From NCBI GenBank assembly GCA_015680685.1, contig MNCI01006558.1, positions 69,975 to 121,024 on the forward strand: a stretch of 51,050 bases of DNA, given 5' to 3'. This document shows, piece after piece, positions 34,033 to 47,000 of the stretch. Each line of letters opens with the position of its first letter. The stretch's first letter is position 1. The translations under genes were made by a program, and so were the position numbers. The notes beneath the pieces were generated by a model. It did no database searches. It had not been told where the DNA came from and worked only from the letters and a program-made list of their open reading frames with translations. The stretch comes from Gnetum montanum. Lineage: Eukaryota > Streptophyta > Gnetopsida > Gnetales > Gnetaceae.

Positions 34033-36200
34033 ATGTCGTTTCAACAATCAACTAAGTTGCCTTACAACTATAACAATAATTGGTTAGATCAACAACACAT
34101 GAGGGTTTATGACCCCAAAGACCTAACCATGATGGAATGTAGGCATCCCTAAGACTTAGGGGACAAAGTCTTGGTTTCATAGTAATAAATGAATAGCACT
34201 ATAACTTCATTTGCATGAAGATCTAGGATGGCAAGCTATTCCCATGAGTGGAGGCAGACGCTAAGAAAGAATTTGAGCTCATCCATTGTAGTGGAAAAGA
34301 ATATATTCCCTTCCCTTATGACCAAATACCCCTTAATGACATCTACACTAGTGTTTTGACCCTCCACATTGAGTTTGACAAGAACAACTAGAAGACTACC
34401 TCTGATGGGAAACTAGGGGAGGAAGATGAATTTGGAGTAGAGTCTAAGCTTGAGAACCTTTTGGGGGAACTTTTCTAACAAGGGATCCCCAAGGCCATGG
34501 TTCCCACCTCTACCTCTTTTTGTCTCTTCCTCTAGACATGCCCCATTACCTTTGTCCCTACTATACCCAACCATGTTTGGGCCTGTGCTCATCATAGCCA
34601 CGCATCAAACACACTTGGTTCCATAATCCACAACCTTGCACTTTTCCATATCGTTTGCTACATAGTCGTAGATGGTGCAACCATCATCAATGGTTGTCAC
34701 TACCACTAATCCTTCCACCACCTAGATGTGGTTCACCATGGGACATCAAGCAACCTAGGAGTCACATACTCTTTTCAATCCATTTGTGCCCCAGATTCTA
34801 GCACAAACATCATTCTCTTTGTTTAGCCCATCAGGCACTATGGTAACTCAACCCTTTCCTTCACTACCCCAACCAATAGCTAGATCACAAGCATTGTAGC
34901 CCATGCCCCAACCCTTTGTCCAAACCCCAAAATTGATAGGATCACCCTAAGGACTAGATCAAGCTTTCCAAATGATCCAAGACTTGACTAAAGAGTTAAG
35001 ATAACTCAAGGCCTCAATGTCTTAGACTATGAAAATAATGGACTTCTATCAAGATGACCCCATTAGGCCTATAGTTCCACTGCTAACTCTTCCTTCTAGT
35101 GTCCCTATGCCATAGTTCACTAAATACAATAGCGAAGGTGATCCAAATGCTCACCTAATTACCTTCTACTCTAAGTGTTTGTTGTTTCATGCATGGCCAC
35201 ATACTATTATGCAAATCTTCCCTATGTCTTTGATAGGAAAAGCACTTGCCTAGTACCATGTCTTACTAAGAGGATCCATATCCTCTTTGGATGAGCTAAT
35301 TTCATAGTTCGTTAACTATTTTAAGTATAACCTAAAACTTGATACCACACTTGAGCAACTAATGAAGGTCAAGCAAGGAATCCTTGAGCCAGTGCAAAAG
35401 TTCATCCAACAATGAAACATTTTGCTTAACGAGATACTAGAACAGATAGTTGAAACACACCTATTAGCCATTTTCAAGGGGATGGTTAATGACTTTATAA
35501 GATCAAAATTATACTACCTAGATCTATAGTCTCTTAGTCAATCCTTTTCCTAGATTAAGAATATAGAAGACATTGTAGAAGCTAGCCACAATCCTACCTA
35601 TGTGACATATAAGAACCAACATGCACATAAAGACAAGGAGAAGGGTAGGCAAAACAATTTGGTTATAGTGATCGTAACAAAAAGAAAGTAAACCAACCAA
35701 CCATAGCCAAAGAATAACCAACCTAAGGTCCCTACTACTAACAACAATAATCAACCATCAACCTTTGGGGCCACTGCAGCAATTGCCTCTAGGCCTAACT
35801 TTGCAAAGAAATACTAATTCAACTATGCCCAGTTACCCCTTAAGTCATCAAGGTTGTTGGACCAACTGTTAAAAAGCAATAGAATTCAAACAAGCAGATG
35901 TTCAAGATTACTTGTAAGAGGCATGATAGGTTATATGAAATAGTGAAGTACCCCACCTAAGAAATTAAGGATGATCCTCCAATGACCAAATATTTTAAGC
36001 TCAATAGCTTTTACCATTACCATCAATTTCTAGGTCATGATACTAGATTTTTCCTTGCCCTTAAAGATGACCTACAAAAGATGATTGATAGGGGTAAACT
36101 AGTATTGGACACATCCAATCCCATTAGGCCTTAGAATTAATTAATGCACATGTACAAGGACCCCTTGGATGCCAATAATAGCCCATGCACCATAGTAGCA
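34033..36200 (+). pseudogene. gag of a Tat-like Ty3/gypsy element
   Basis: The ATG at 34033 starts MSFQQSTKLPYNYNNNWLDQ. The capsid core (Retrotrans_gag type) is at about 35100-35520: 'FTKYNSEGDPNAHLITFYSK', 'MSLIGKALA' followed by a stop and 'YHVLLRGSISSLDEL', 'LEQLMKVKQGILEPVQKFI'. Near 35995-36115 'FYHYHQFLGHDTRF' followed by 'LKDDLQKMIDRGKLV' matches the C-x-Y-H..G-H-D-T..C zinc element typical of Tat-lineage gag, with both Cys replaced by Phe. Many TAG stops. Three frame changes. Confidence 0.75.
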
Positions 36201-37020
36201 TTCAATGTCCACAACAACCAAAGGCCTACGAGGGAACCATTTATGATCAAGGTTCCTCCTTGAAACAAAAGGGGTCCTTAAGCTTTTGCTAGCTTAAAGT
36301 CCCCTTTTTTGTAAGGGTATCATCACCAACATCCTTCAAAGAGTCCTTTGTGATCAAGGTGCCCTAGCCCACTATAACCAAGTCGACATCGATAACTAAA
36401 CAACAACCTCCCATGGTGGCCAATGTAATGTCTTCTTCCTCACAACCAACTAGGGATAGCAAGAAATCCCCAACCAAATAACAAAAGAAGACTATACAAA
36501 AAGCCAAAAAGAAGAGTGATAAGAAAAAAAATCAAGTAAAAAAGTGGACCCACCAAAATCCACTCCCATTTTAGCTATTCCCATGACTTTTACAACCCAA
36601 GCTACCTCAACAAGTAAACCATGGGAAGAATCAAAGCTCGAAAAAGAAAAGAGAGAAGCTAGGTCACAACAACAACCCCAGCATGAAGTCTGTATTTTGG
36701 GGTGCATGGAGAAAGTCAAAAATAGCAAATCACCAAGTAACAACAAGGACTTCCTTAATGTGATGAAATAGGTTAAGCAATTACTCAAACAAAAGAACAT
36801 AACTTTGAGCTTGTACAACCTAGTCATGACTTCTACTCCCCACGACAAGACATTGGTGAAGATGTTGACCTCCATTCCTGTTAGCAAGGATGTCCTTGTT
36901 AATGAAGAGTCTATCCATATAGTCATGGTATCCTATTCACCCAAGGGATTGAAGTCAACATTGCTGGTATTTCATGATAGTAAAGTTAAGACAAACCACC
37001 AAAATGACAAAGTAATTAGG
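36200..37020 (+). pseudogene. Gag-protease linker
   Basis: Readable in pieces, open at 36544-36771 and 36805-37044. Lys/Ser/Gln-rich, then 'KMLTSIPVSKDVLVNEESI' and 'FHDSKVKTNHQNDKVIRMPL', the approach to the protease in Tat-like pol. Confidence 0.5.
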
Positions 37021-37640
37021 ATGCCTCTCTTTATAGCCATATGAGTGGGATAGTATAAAGTACATAGGGTGCATGTAGACAATGGGGTAGTATCCAATGT
37101 CATACCCTATACCATTGTTGAATGCTTAGGCTTGATGGAACAAATGCAACACATGATGACCTCAGCCATTGAATCCTTTAATGGATTACAAGTTGTGGTC
37201 CAAGGTTTTATTTCTCTAGACTTTGTCATGAGGGAGCAATTCCCCACAACAACATATTTCTAAGTGGTGGAAGAGACACTAGGATTTATCCTCATCTTAG
37301 TAAGACCTTGGTTAGCCTAACTATGGGCTATGTCCTCACCCATTCATCAAGAAATTCACCTATCTTATGAGGGAGGTGAAATAGTTATTCATGGAGAAAT
37401 CACAGTTCCCTTAGATGTTAACAACATTGATGTAGAGCAAGGGTCTAAAGGAGAGTTTTAGGAAGAGACTCCTACCATTGGTCATAAAGTCAAATATGTA
37501 GATGGAGCCAAAGAGGCCAAAACAAACAATGAGAAACCCATCGACGCACCATTGGTAGAGCTCCCCTTCAACATTGTCAATGAAGGAGATGGAGAATATA
37601 GACTAGTGTAAAACAAGTCATATGTGTTTCCCAAACTCTG
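37020..37640 (+). pseudogene. Protease of the Tat-like element
   Basis: The active-site loop reads 'VHVDNGVVSNVIPYTIVECL' with D-N-G at 37078-37086. Tat-lineage proteases commonly have D-N/S-G, so the Asp is kept. Then 'ESFNGLQVVVQGFISLDFVM', 'VVEETLGFILILVRPWLA' (the L-G-R-P-W-L position, Gly changed to Val) and 'SSPIHQEIHLSYEGGEIVIH'. The ORF trails off near 37640. RT does not follow; the next 10 kb is a different kind of DNA. Confidence 0.7.
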
Positions 37641-37691
37641 AAAGATAAGAAAGCACTTGCATAAGTGATATATGCTCCTAATCCTTTCCAC

Positions 37692-38374
37692 ACCCTATGC
37701 ACTTATAACCTTGTAATCATATGTACTCATAACCCAATAACCTAGTTTATACTTTACTTACTTTAGTATTTGTGGCCTTATTTTCTTTTATGTTGAATTT
37801 TTTATTTGACTATAGCTTAAATTGGACAATTACTTTACATTCTTTTACTTTTGAAACCTTTTTATTTTTGCTCAAAAAAGCCAAAAATGCCATAAAAATT
37901 TTGAAATTGAAAAACCCATAAAAACTCATAAAACATAAAATATTCAAAATCTATTCTCTTTTATGTATTGCAATGGCCCACCATGGCCTTAAACTGGCAA
38001 GATACCATATGGCCCGCAATGTCCTTAAACTAGCAAATAACCTTATAGCTTATTTTTTCTTTAGTTTAAAACCTCGTTACATGGTCATTTTAACTTTCTA
38101 TCGCATGACAACCAAGTCTAGCCAATGTAGCCAAAACATAGATTGCAATGTAAAATTATAACATAAACAAAACCATGACGCTATAATGTCGTAACCCAAA
38201 TTTAAAATTTAAAACTTAAAAATTTAAAATTAAAGTTAAAGTGTCCATAATATCATAACCATAGCCAAATAAACTATCCAAAATAATAATAATAAGCTTT
38301 TTGGCTAACATTAGCCATACATCAACATCAACATCAAATCAAAACAACTGAAAACTGTAAAGCCACTAAGGAAA
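37692..38374. other. AT-rich spacer between convergent genes
   Basis: No ORF on either strand that I can support. It would be the 3' end region of both the plus-strand gag-protease and the minus-strand gene. Contains runs of TTAAAATTTAAAA. Confidence 0.4.
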
Positions 38375-41300
38375 CTAAGGAGCATATGGTCTTGAAGGTG
38401 TGATGTCATCCACACTCTCACTGTTGTGGTCACCAATGTCTTTTGGTGCCTATAACATGACAACACAAAATTGATTAGTTACCAACGCATATAAGGATGA
38501 AATAAACAACTTAAACAAAACCAAAACTAAAATCTAAGTAAACATGAGGTAATTCCAAAGCTACATGCTATTCAAGGAATTTCTGAAGACCAACCTCTAG
38601 ACAGTGGAGGAGTTGGTCTTCAAACATGTGGGCCTATTCCATGTCCCCAAGATCAATACCTATCAAGATATTAGTATTATTCATATTGCTCCATGTCAAT
38701 AGCTCATGTGAGAACATGGTGGTGGATGTTTCCCTTGATGTAGTGGTAACTTGATGAGTAGGAAAGTTATCCACAACCACATTCTTTGCAAACATCTCAT
38801 AAACCTCTTTTGCATTGATTCCCTTCATGAACAATTCAAACTTTTGTCACTCCATGGATTCATCCTTCAGCCAGTTAAAATAAGCATCTCATTCAACTTT
38901 GTATATCCATTTGTGATCCTTCTATGTATGACCCCACTCAAGGACCAAATCATAGTAGTCTTTTCACTCACCAACCTTGTGGTTGATGAGATCTATTTGG
39001 AGGTCTACTCTGCTACCTATCTAGCAAGGGTAATCTTACCTTGAATTGCACGTCAATAACAAGCCCAAGTTATCTTCTTGGTGCGTAAGAACTCTTTATT
39101 GTTTACTTGGGATTCTATGAAGTCCTTGTAGTCCTTTAGGTCTGCTACCTCCACTTTTAGCTTCTAATTCTCCTTTCTTAATGCTACAACTTGTTATGAG
39201 AGGAACTCATTGAAGCATTTGCATTCCCATAAGGACTTAGCACATGAGAGTGCACATCCAGTGGCACCCTCATATCACCCACGTGGGACATTCTCCAAAT
39301 TAGTAGGCAAGGAAGGCAATGCATCCACCTTCATTGACTTGTCAGGGTCCCATCTTAGTTTAGGCACTGTAACCAATAAATAGAACCACTTAGCAACAAA
39401 AATTGCATAACCATGGAAACCGAAAATATAAAAAATGAAAATTAAAAAAAAAAGCATAAAGTAAATAATAATAAAGGCAAGATGAGTTAAGAGCTCTCAA
39501 TAGCTATTTGCTAAAGCCAGTTGATCATATTAGGGGTTTCCATCCATGGTTACATGCAAAAGGTGGAGGTCAAAGCTTTTGCCTACAACTCTTGGGCTAC
39601 AATAAGTGCAGTAAGTAATCAATAACCATAGCCAACAATAGACAGGAACTAACAATAATAATAATGATAATGGGTACAACACTTAAAATTGAAAATCATA
39701 CATACCTGAGAGGTCCTCTAATGTGGCAATAGGAGGTTCACTCATATGAGGATCCTCTAGCATGGCATTAAAGTGGCCCATAGAAGGAAGGGGAGATAGG
39801 CCTTCATCCTTCACCACATTGTCATTATCATAATGTCTTAATATCTCCTCTTCTTAGTGTTGTAGTTCCTTCTCCTCTTATTGCCTTTGCTCTACCTTAG
39901 CTACCACTACCATAACCCTGGATTCCCACTCCTACTACTTATCTGCAAGAATGTTAATCATAAAAACATACAACTTCTTAGCACATTTTGTGTAAAAGAA
40001 AATATGTAACTAACTTAAACTTTAAAATAAATTAATGAAATAATGAACCAAAATATAACATACCTCTAACTTCATGACATACATATCTAAGTTTAATGAT
40101 CAATTTCTACTTCTTCATAGGCTCCATGGTCACTGGTGTTGGTTCATTAGCCAAAGGCCTCTTAAGCTTGGCCCTATTTGTCCCCTTAGCCTCTTTGTGT
40201 AGCTTTTGAACATTTTTGGTGCTATTTGATGCTATGAGAGGTTCATCCCCCATGTTTTTAGGGGATACACAATGCCTACTAGTAATTTCAGTGGTAGTGA
40301 TGAACATTGACTCATCCATAGCTTTTGATGGGTCCTAGGCCTATGTGGTTAGAGCAAGGAGCTTGACCCAAGGTTTGGTAAGCTAGGATAGTTCTTGGAT
40401 AACCCACCATCCACCCCTCCTAACCACTAGGAAATCTACAAGCCTTCACAAATAAGTCATGAAGAGCACAAAGTGCACATGGCACTTCATAGTGAGGTTG
40501 ACATGAAGCTTTTGAAGCTCACTCTGAACCCCAAAAATTAGGTGTGTAGCTCAATTAAACCAAGTACCTTTGGTAAGTACCTACTTCATGGCCCAAGCTT
40601 GCTTCATGCCTAAGACCTTTCCTTTCAATAACAGTTTAGAAAACACCTATGATTAGAACAAGGGATATGTTTCTATAACCAATGACAACTTTATCTACTT
40701 TAGAGGGTATCCCTTACTACCATGAGGAGTGCCTAGCCACTCTTCTACTTCCTCTTGGTGATCTACCTCCTTACTTACTTTGGCAATAACAAGTGTTCCA
40801 TTGTTTGGAACACCAAAGAGGTCATTGAAAGTGAGTGCACTAACTTCTAGAACAATGTTCATACCATGAACCCATGTGGTAAACTTCTTGACTCCTTGGC
40901 AAAAGGAGTCAATAATGTTCAACATCTCTACAATGGGAACGATCAGGATTGGGGCCATGAAGTGGTTAGACATGCCTACATGAAAAACCCTTGCATGTAT
41001 AGCATTAGGAGAATGGTCTGATAGCCAGTCTTGTGAGGATTCCACCTTATCAAACTTGAGGATTAGGATCTCCTCAAAATTTTCTGAAGTAATGATTGTA
41101 ACTTCAATTGAGGGAGTAGCCTCTGCAACATAACAAAGGATAGATTGTTTACCTTAGTGTAGGTGCATCATGTAAAGAAAAATATAACAAAAATATAACT
41201 AGGTTAAAACAAAAAACTAGAAATAAAAATGGTAGCATGTGAATAACCTCAAAATTAAAAAAATTAAAAAATGCTCACTTCGCTTATTAGATGCATGTAT

Positions 41301-43531
41301 CTTAGGAGCTCTAGGGGATGACTTGATGTCTAAGTTATTAAGAGATGGGTTGGTCCACGAACTATCCATTGTCCCATTCCTTTGACACCTTGTATAAGCC
41401 TTAAAGTGACACCCAATGGTATCTTCAAGGTCACCTACTATCTATTCCAACACTGCAAGCCTTACATTCAGGCTTTTAGTGAACACCTCCAAAGTTGTAT
41501 GGGCTAACAGTAACAGGTTTTCATGTCTAATAAAACCCCACTCATCCATCTTGAACTTGTAGGTAAGTGAAACAACAAAAAATTGTCATAACCTAAGTAT
41601 ACAACCATAAAATAATAAAATACCCATAAAGCAAAGACAATCTTACTTGCCCCTCTATGCGATAAATGGTATCTGGAGGGTTTTGAAACAATGTGTATGC
41701 ATGATGGCCAACAATTAAAGTATTATCCATATTATATTGGCTGAATTAAAGCATCTCCCAAATTGTTAATAATTTATGAGAGCCCACAATAGTAGCATCA
41801 TCTTTTTTGACTCCTTCCGTACGAGTGTCAAGTTCATCCATCAAAAACTTAACAATGAGACTAAAGGATCTAGGTAGGATGGTCTCTAGAATCACTAGTA
41901 CCACTTCAGTTGTTAATTGTTACCAACATCACACTGAACTTGCACAAGAGGTACACAAGGAAGTATTTGGCCCTTGGCCCAAACCATATCCCATATTCCA
42001 CTATAGTCTCACTTCATATTTGGAGCTTGGGAGTTAGGAACAAGGAGATGGATGTAGCATAGTAGTCCCACCATCTCTAAGATAATGAGGATGGGCTTCA
42101 AGAAAGCCTTGTAACATTCAACATACAACCATCATGACCATGTAAGCTAGAGCCAAAAAACTAAAAGTACATCAAAAACATTAAACAAGATAATAGCACA
42201 ACCATACAACATAAAATGACAACACTTATTAAAAATTCAAAACATGATATAAGTTTACAACTAAAACTTTACACTTAGCACTAAACAGCCATAGGAAAAA
42301 ACCTAGGAAAAATATGAAATTTTTTTTGTTTCAATCCAAACAACTCCTAACCCCTTTTTAACATCCCAAATTATCTGCAAGACCATGGGTTGCTGATAAA
42401 ATTTTTTTTGACAACCTCAACATTGCCCATCTTCATACGGGTAAATGCATCATAGCCTTGTAATCATAATTTTGCATGAGCAAACAAAAACATCCATAAA
42501 TAATTAACCGCTTCACAAAAATTGATGATTCCATAGCTGTTGGAAGTGTAAAATGAAAAAATATAGCCTCATAATAAGAATCATTAAAAATCCTAATTTT
42601 TTTAAGAAAAAATTGCCAAAGTATCCCCACCATAGCCATCAACATGAACTCCTTTCCATGTAGGGTTGGCAAAAAAATCATCAAAAATTTGTTTAAGATT
42701 GAAATGGAGTAATTTCATCACCATCTGAAAGATCAAATTGAGCCCTATGCATCCATAGCCTTAGAATACTCAAAACCATTTTTATTTTTCTAAAAAAACT
42801 CATGAACTTACATGAAGCCTAAAAAATGACAAAAAATCATAACTACACAACCTAACTGAAATAGCCATATCTTTGTCATTACAACTCCAAATTAAATAAG
42901 ACCACAACTATTGGGAAGGTTAAACATAACCTTACAAATCCATAACATTATATTTTAAAAATATTTAGACACTTAGTAAAAAAATATACAACTTTTCTTG
43001 CTTTTTGTACCAAAAAATAACAAAAAATCATAAAACTTGTAGTATAGCCATGAAACATAACCAAAACAGTTGAACAAACTTCAACCCATTTAAAAATGCA
43101 TTGAAACAAGGAGGTAGGATTTTGTTAAAATCTAACTTTGACAAGTCCTTTGTTCTAGATCTAAGAAAAATGGTTCCATGTTCATAAAATTTGAGAAAAG
43201 CATCAAAATAGAAAACCTATTTTTAAAATCTAATTTTCCAAGACAAAAGTAATAGAAAAATATTAGACCTATGTAGAGACAACCAAAAAATGTGGTAGGA
43301 CTTTTACAAAATTCAAAAATAACAAATATACAAGCATTGCTCTAAAAAATAGAACAGATATAAAAAACGAAAACAAAAATGGAATAGAAAATTGGTGAGA
43401 ATGGTGTACCTAGAAAAGACTATGGTGGAACCATCCCCAATCCTAGGGCATGGTAGATGTGTTAAGGTTTTAACATTGGCATCCACCTCCTCCAATGTAG
43501 GGTTCTTCATTAGTACAATCTTCTTCACCAT
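38375..43531 (-). pseudogene. Unrecognised spliced gene, antisense to gag-protease, transition-decayed
   Basis: Proposed exons on the minus strand: E1 43531-43410, E2 about 42146-41647, E3 41555-41279, E4 41122-40064, E5 39942-39706, E6 39366-38565, E7 38449-38375, about 3.07 kb in all. Donors include GTAAGA, GTGAGC, GTATGT; acceptors end TTGCAG, TTACAG, TTATAG. Reading frame is kept across E2/E3, E3/E4, E4/E5, E5/E6 and E6/E7. E4 (1059 bp) stays in one frame, with only TAG/TAA/TGA stops where CAG/CAA/CGA fits. One frameshift lies in E6 (about 38900), and E1/E2 phase is unresolved; another exon may exist at 42430-42760. E1 begins MVKKIVLMKNPTLEEVDANV; E4 has 'WVHGMNIVLEVSALTFNDLF', weakly like the plant transposon protein domain; E5-E6 are coiled-coil-like ('VVALRKEN..KLKVEVADLK'); E7 ends 'SVDDITPSRPYAP' and a stop. 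Function unknown. It could be an antisense accessory gene of the retroelement or a captured host gene. Confidence 0.55.
42150..43405 (-). other. Large AT-rich first intron, or intron plus an unplaced exon
   Basis: Mostly AT-rich with many AAAAAATCATAA words. Around 42760-42430 the minus strand has readable pieces such as 'FDDFFANPTWKGVHVDGYGG' and 'ESSIFVKRLIIYGCFCLLMQ' in two frames. A missing exon here would also explain the E1/E2 phase mismatch. Confidence 0.35.
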
Positions 43532-43574
43532 GATGCCAAAAGAGGGTTAAAAACTTAGAAAATCTTTATTTCTA

Positions 43575-43665
43575 AAGTAACTACGCTGGCAGTAGTATAG
43601 CAATGGATGGACTACGCTAACAACAAACCACTAGTGGCTACTACTATGCTAGGCAGGATAGTGGG
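43575..43665 (+). repeat. ACTACGCTG motifs in the leader of the antisense gene
   Basis: AACTACGCTGGCAGTAG, GGACTACGCTAACAAC and CTACTATGCTAGGCAGG: the array core between the TATA box and the start codon. Confidence 0.6.
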
Positions 43666-43739
43666 AAACAACAACAATGGTAGAGCTCTATTACTTAGGC
43701 ACAGTGGTGGTGCAATAGGAAGCAACAATGTTTTTTCTA

Positions 43740-43747
43740 TATTTATA
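43740..43747 (-). promoter_or_regulatory. TATA box upstream of the antisense gene
   Basis: TATAAATA on the minus strand within GGTATAAATATAGAAA, about 210 bp before the E1 ATG. The intervening leader contains three ACTACGCTG-type motifs. Confidence 0.5.
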
Positions 43748-44088
43748 CCAACTTAAACCTAGCACCCAAGTGGAAATTCTAGTTTCCTTTTTGAACTATT
43801 CTACAAAATGGCAACTAGGACTACGCTAGGGTTGTTATAAGCTTTTTCAAAAAGTTGCTATTTTTTGGTTGGGCCCCACATTGGACTTTCACAAGAATGA
43901 CACAAAAAGCCATGACTATGCTGGGAATGGTGGTTTCCTAGATAGACTATGCTAGGGTCAACACTCCAAAAAATCCATTGACAACCCCCACTTTCACTCC
44001 AAATCCACCCTATCTTTTCATATTCCAGATTAGATGCTCTAAAACCTAGAATACAACCAAGAATGAGAGGTCTTACAATTATGCTAAT

Positions 44089-47000
44089 AGGGGATCAAGG
44101 ACTATGTTGGGCTAGCATAGTCCTAAATACTACCAACGTAGTCCCAAATACTACCAATGTAGTCGACAATAGGGTGGACTTCCAAAAGCCCATCCAACCT
44201 CCAAAGACCTCCAAACTAACCATCCAACATCACCAAACCCTGGCTAGAATCCCTAATAGCACTAAAAATTAATCAAAAGTAATTCTACTATGACAAAAAT
44301 CAAGCTTCGTCATTGACTACACTGAGGGAAGGGAAGGACTACGTTGGGCCAGCGTAGTCCTAGCCACTACCCAACATAGTCCAACATCATATATTGCATC
44401 CTACAACCCCAAGCAACTCACCTAGTTCATTCAACCCTCAATTGAACTCAAATTGACACTCTATTTTCCTAAACACTAGTTTGAGTCTCTAGCAAGCCCT
44501 AGACATGGTTGATTGTAGTAGATGATGACACTATTTCTCTTTTCCCCATAACTATGTTGGGGAGAACCAGGGACTATGTTGGGCTAGCATAGTCCTAGGA
44601 TTCCAAAGATAATAGACATCATACTAATACCTACAAACATCCAAACCTGCCTTTCGAAGCCTCCACACCTTGCGAGATCCTTGGTAACCCTATACTTCTA
44701 GTCAACTAACCAAAAACCCCAAGAAAATTAATAAAACTATGTTCCCACATGGGACTACCCTGGGAACTAGGAGGACTATGCTGGGCCAATGTAGTCCCAA
44801 TGATTTACCAACATAGTCCATTCAAAACCATGGAAACCATCATGTGTAAACTCCAACTCAACTGCTGAGAACCCTGAGACACCAAACTAGGTCAAACCTT
44901 GCCATTTGTGTCATTTTTCATACCAAAAGTAAGCCTACACCGAATGGGAAGTTTGGACTACACTAGGCTAGCATAGTCCCTTCCTAGGGTCTAGTGTAGT
45001 CCCATTAACATATCAAAAATCATGAAACTTGATTCCTACAAGGCCCTAAAACCCTAGTTTAAGCTCATTTGGCACTGAAACCCTAGTTTCCTTCATAGTC
45101 TGGCACCCATCACATGGAATACACTAATGAAAAGAGAAGGACTATATTGGGCTTGCATAGTCCATGCTTGAGCCTAGCATAGGTCATTCCAAGTTGACAA
45201 GAATCCATAGAAACCATTGAAATTAACCTCCAAAAATCTCTAGACCTTCATTTAGAACTATCTGCAAAAAATTTTATAGTTTTTTATTATTCTAGCCACT
45301 ATAGACATAAACTACACTAGGGGAGATAGGGACTATACTCGACTAGCATAGTCCCTTTCCAAAGTAGCATAGTCCCCTTCAAAAATTATAATAAATATAG
45401 AAAACTACTCAAATTTACACCTAAAAATCCTAGAATGCCATTTGGAGTTTCCTAACAGTAGAACCTACAATTTTTTCAATGTTTTTGACCTCCTAGGATG
45501 GAACTACAGTGAAGGAGATGAGGAATACACTTGATCAGTGTAGTTCACTTCTAGGTGTAGTCCTCCAAAAATTGATGAAATTTGTCAAAAATAACTTAAA
45601 CTACTATCAACCAAACCTTTTCCAAGCCCATGTAGCTTCAAAACCTTCATTTCTTATCATTTCTAGTCACATCCATCATGACTACGCTAAGGCAAGGTGA
45701 GGACTACACTAGAACAATGTAGTCCCTCTCCAGGCTCAATGTAGTCCCTCAAAACTACATGAAAAACTTGTCAAATTTGCCTAATTTTACTACTAGAAGG
45801 CCCTAAGAACTTTTCAGAACTTCTACCAACCATGTGAACCTCCTTTGAACATCCTAAGCTTAAACTACACTGGGAGGAGATAGGACTATGCTAGGCAAGC
45901 CCAAATTCATTCTTTTTCAAATTCAGGACTATGACTAAGTATTAGGACTAGGACTAAGTACGAGGACTAAGTCCCATGACTAAGTGTATTCCACATTTTG
46001 ACCCCCAAAACAAGCCAAACATGACCTAGAAAATACCTTTTTCTATTTCAGGACCTTACTGAGACACAATAAGACTCCTAGACCTTGCATTCAAGTTAAA
46101 ATCCACCATTTCTAGACCTTTACATCATGACTTGGCTAAGGAGGAGCTGGTACTATGTTGGGCTAGCATAGTCCCCCCCAATCACCAACCTAGTCCTCAC
46201 TAAACTATTCAAAATAAATCAAAAAGACACCAAATCCCCTTCTAATGAAAACTGGAGCATCATTAGAGCCTGTCTAGCCATGGAAGCTAAATTTTCTTAT
46301 CATTTGTAACCTTTGCAACCTTACTACACTGACGATCAGTTGGGACTACATTAGGCCAACATAGTCCACTTCTAGGCCTAATTTAGTCCCCATAAACTTG
46401 CCAAAAATGTTGTTCAAAATTGTTCAAAATTCACTTCTAGGAGTCCTAGGGCCCATCGGAGTCTATTTTTGTTCCAAAACTTGCTTGTTTCATTTGTTCT
46501 AAATTCACTATGTTGATAGGAGGTTAGGACTATACTAGGCCAGCACAGTCCCTACCCAAGCCCAGTGTAGTCCACCTAAAACATTTCAAAAATTATCAAA
46601 ATAACTTAGACCTCACCTTTTGAAAGTCATGGGACACTACCAAAGTCAATTTTAACACTAATACTCAATTTTTGCAACTTTTGAAATGCAACTATGCTAG
46701 GAAGGACTAGGACTATGCTAAGCCAGCATAGTCACTACCTAGGCCTATCATGGTCCATTCCAAGATGGTCAAAATAGTTCAAGAACTACCCAAAGCGAGT
46801 CCCAAAAAGATTCAAAACCTTGCTAAAGCATGTCTAAATCCTAAAACCTTGAGAGACAAGCCCAAATTCATTCTTTTTCAAATTTTTCTCATCTAGAATC
46901 CTTAACTACACTAAGTACTTCCTACCTAGTGTAGTCCCATGGTATCTAGCCATCCAAGGCCCAAGCAGGCATGAAAACTAGCAATTTTTGCATCAAAACC

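Noticed and set aside
36492-36926. 144-codon ORF on the minus strand
   Set aside because: It lies opposite the gag-protease linker of the Tat-like element, whose plus-strand frames carry recognisable retroelement sequence. No domain on the minus strand.
45040-45095. Telomere-like AAACCCTAG words
   Set aside because: Isolated CCCTAG words within array spacers, not a run of TTTAGGG repeats.
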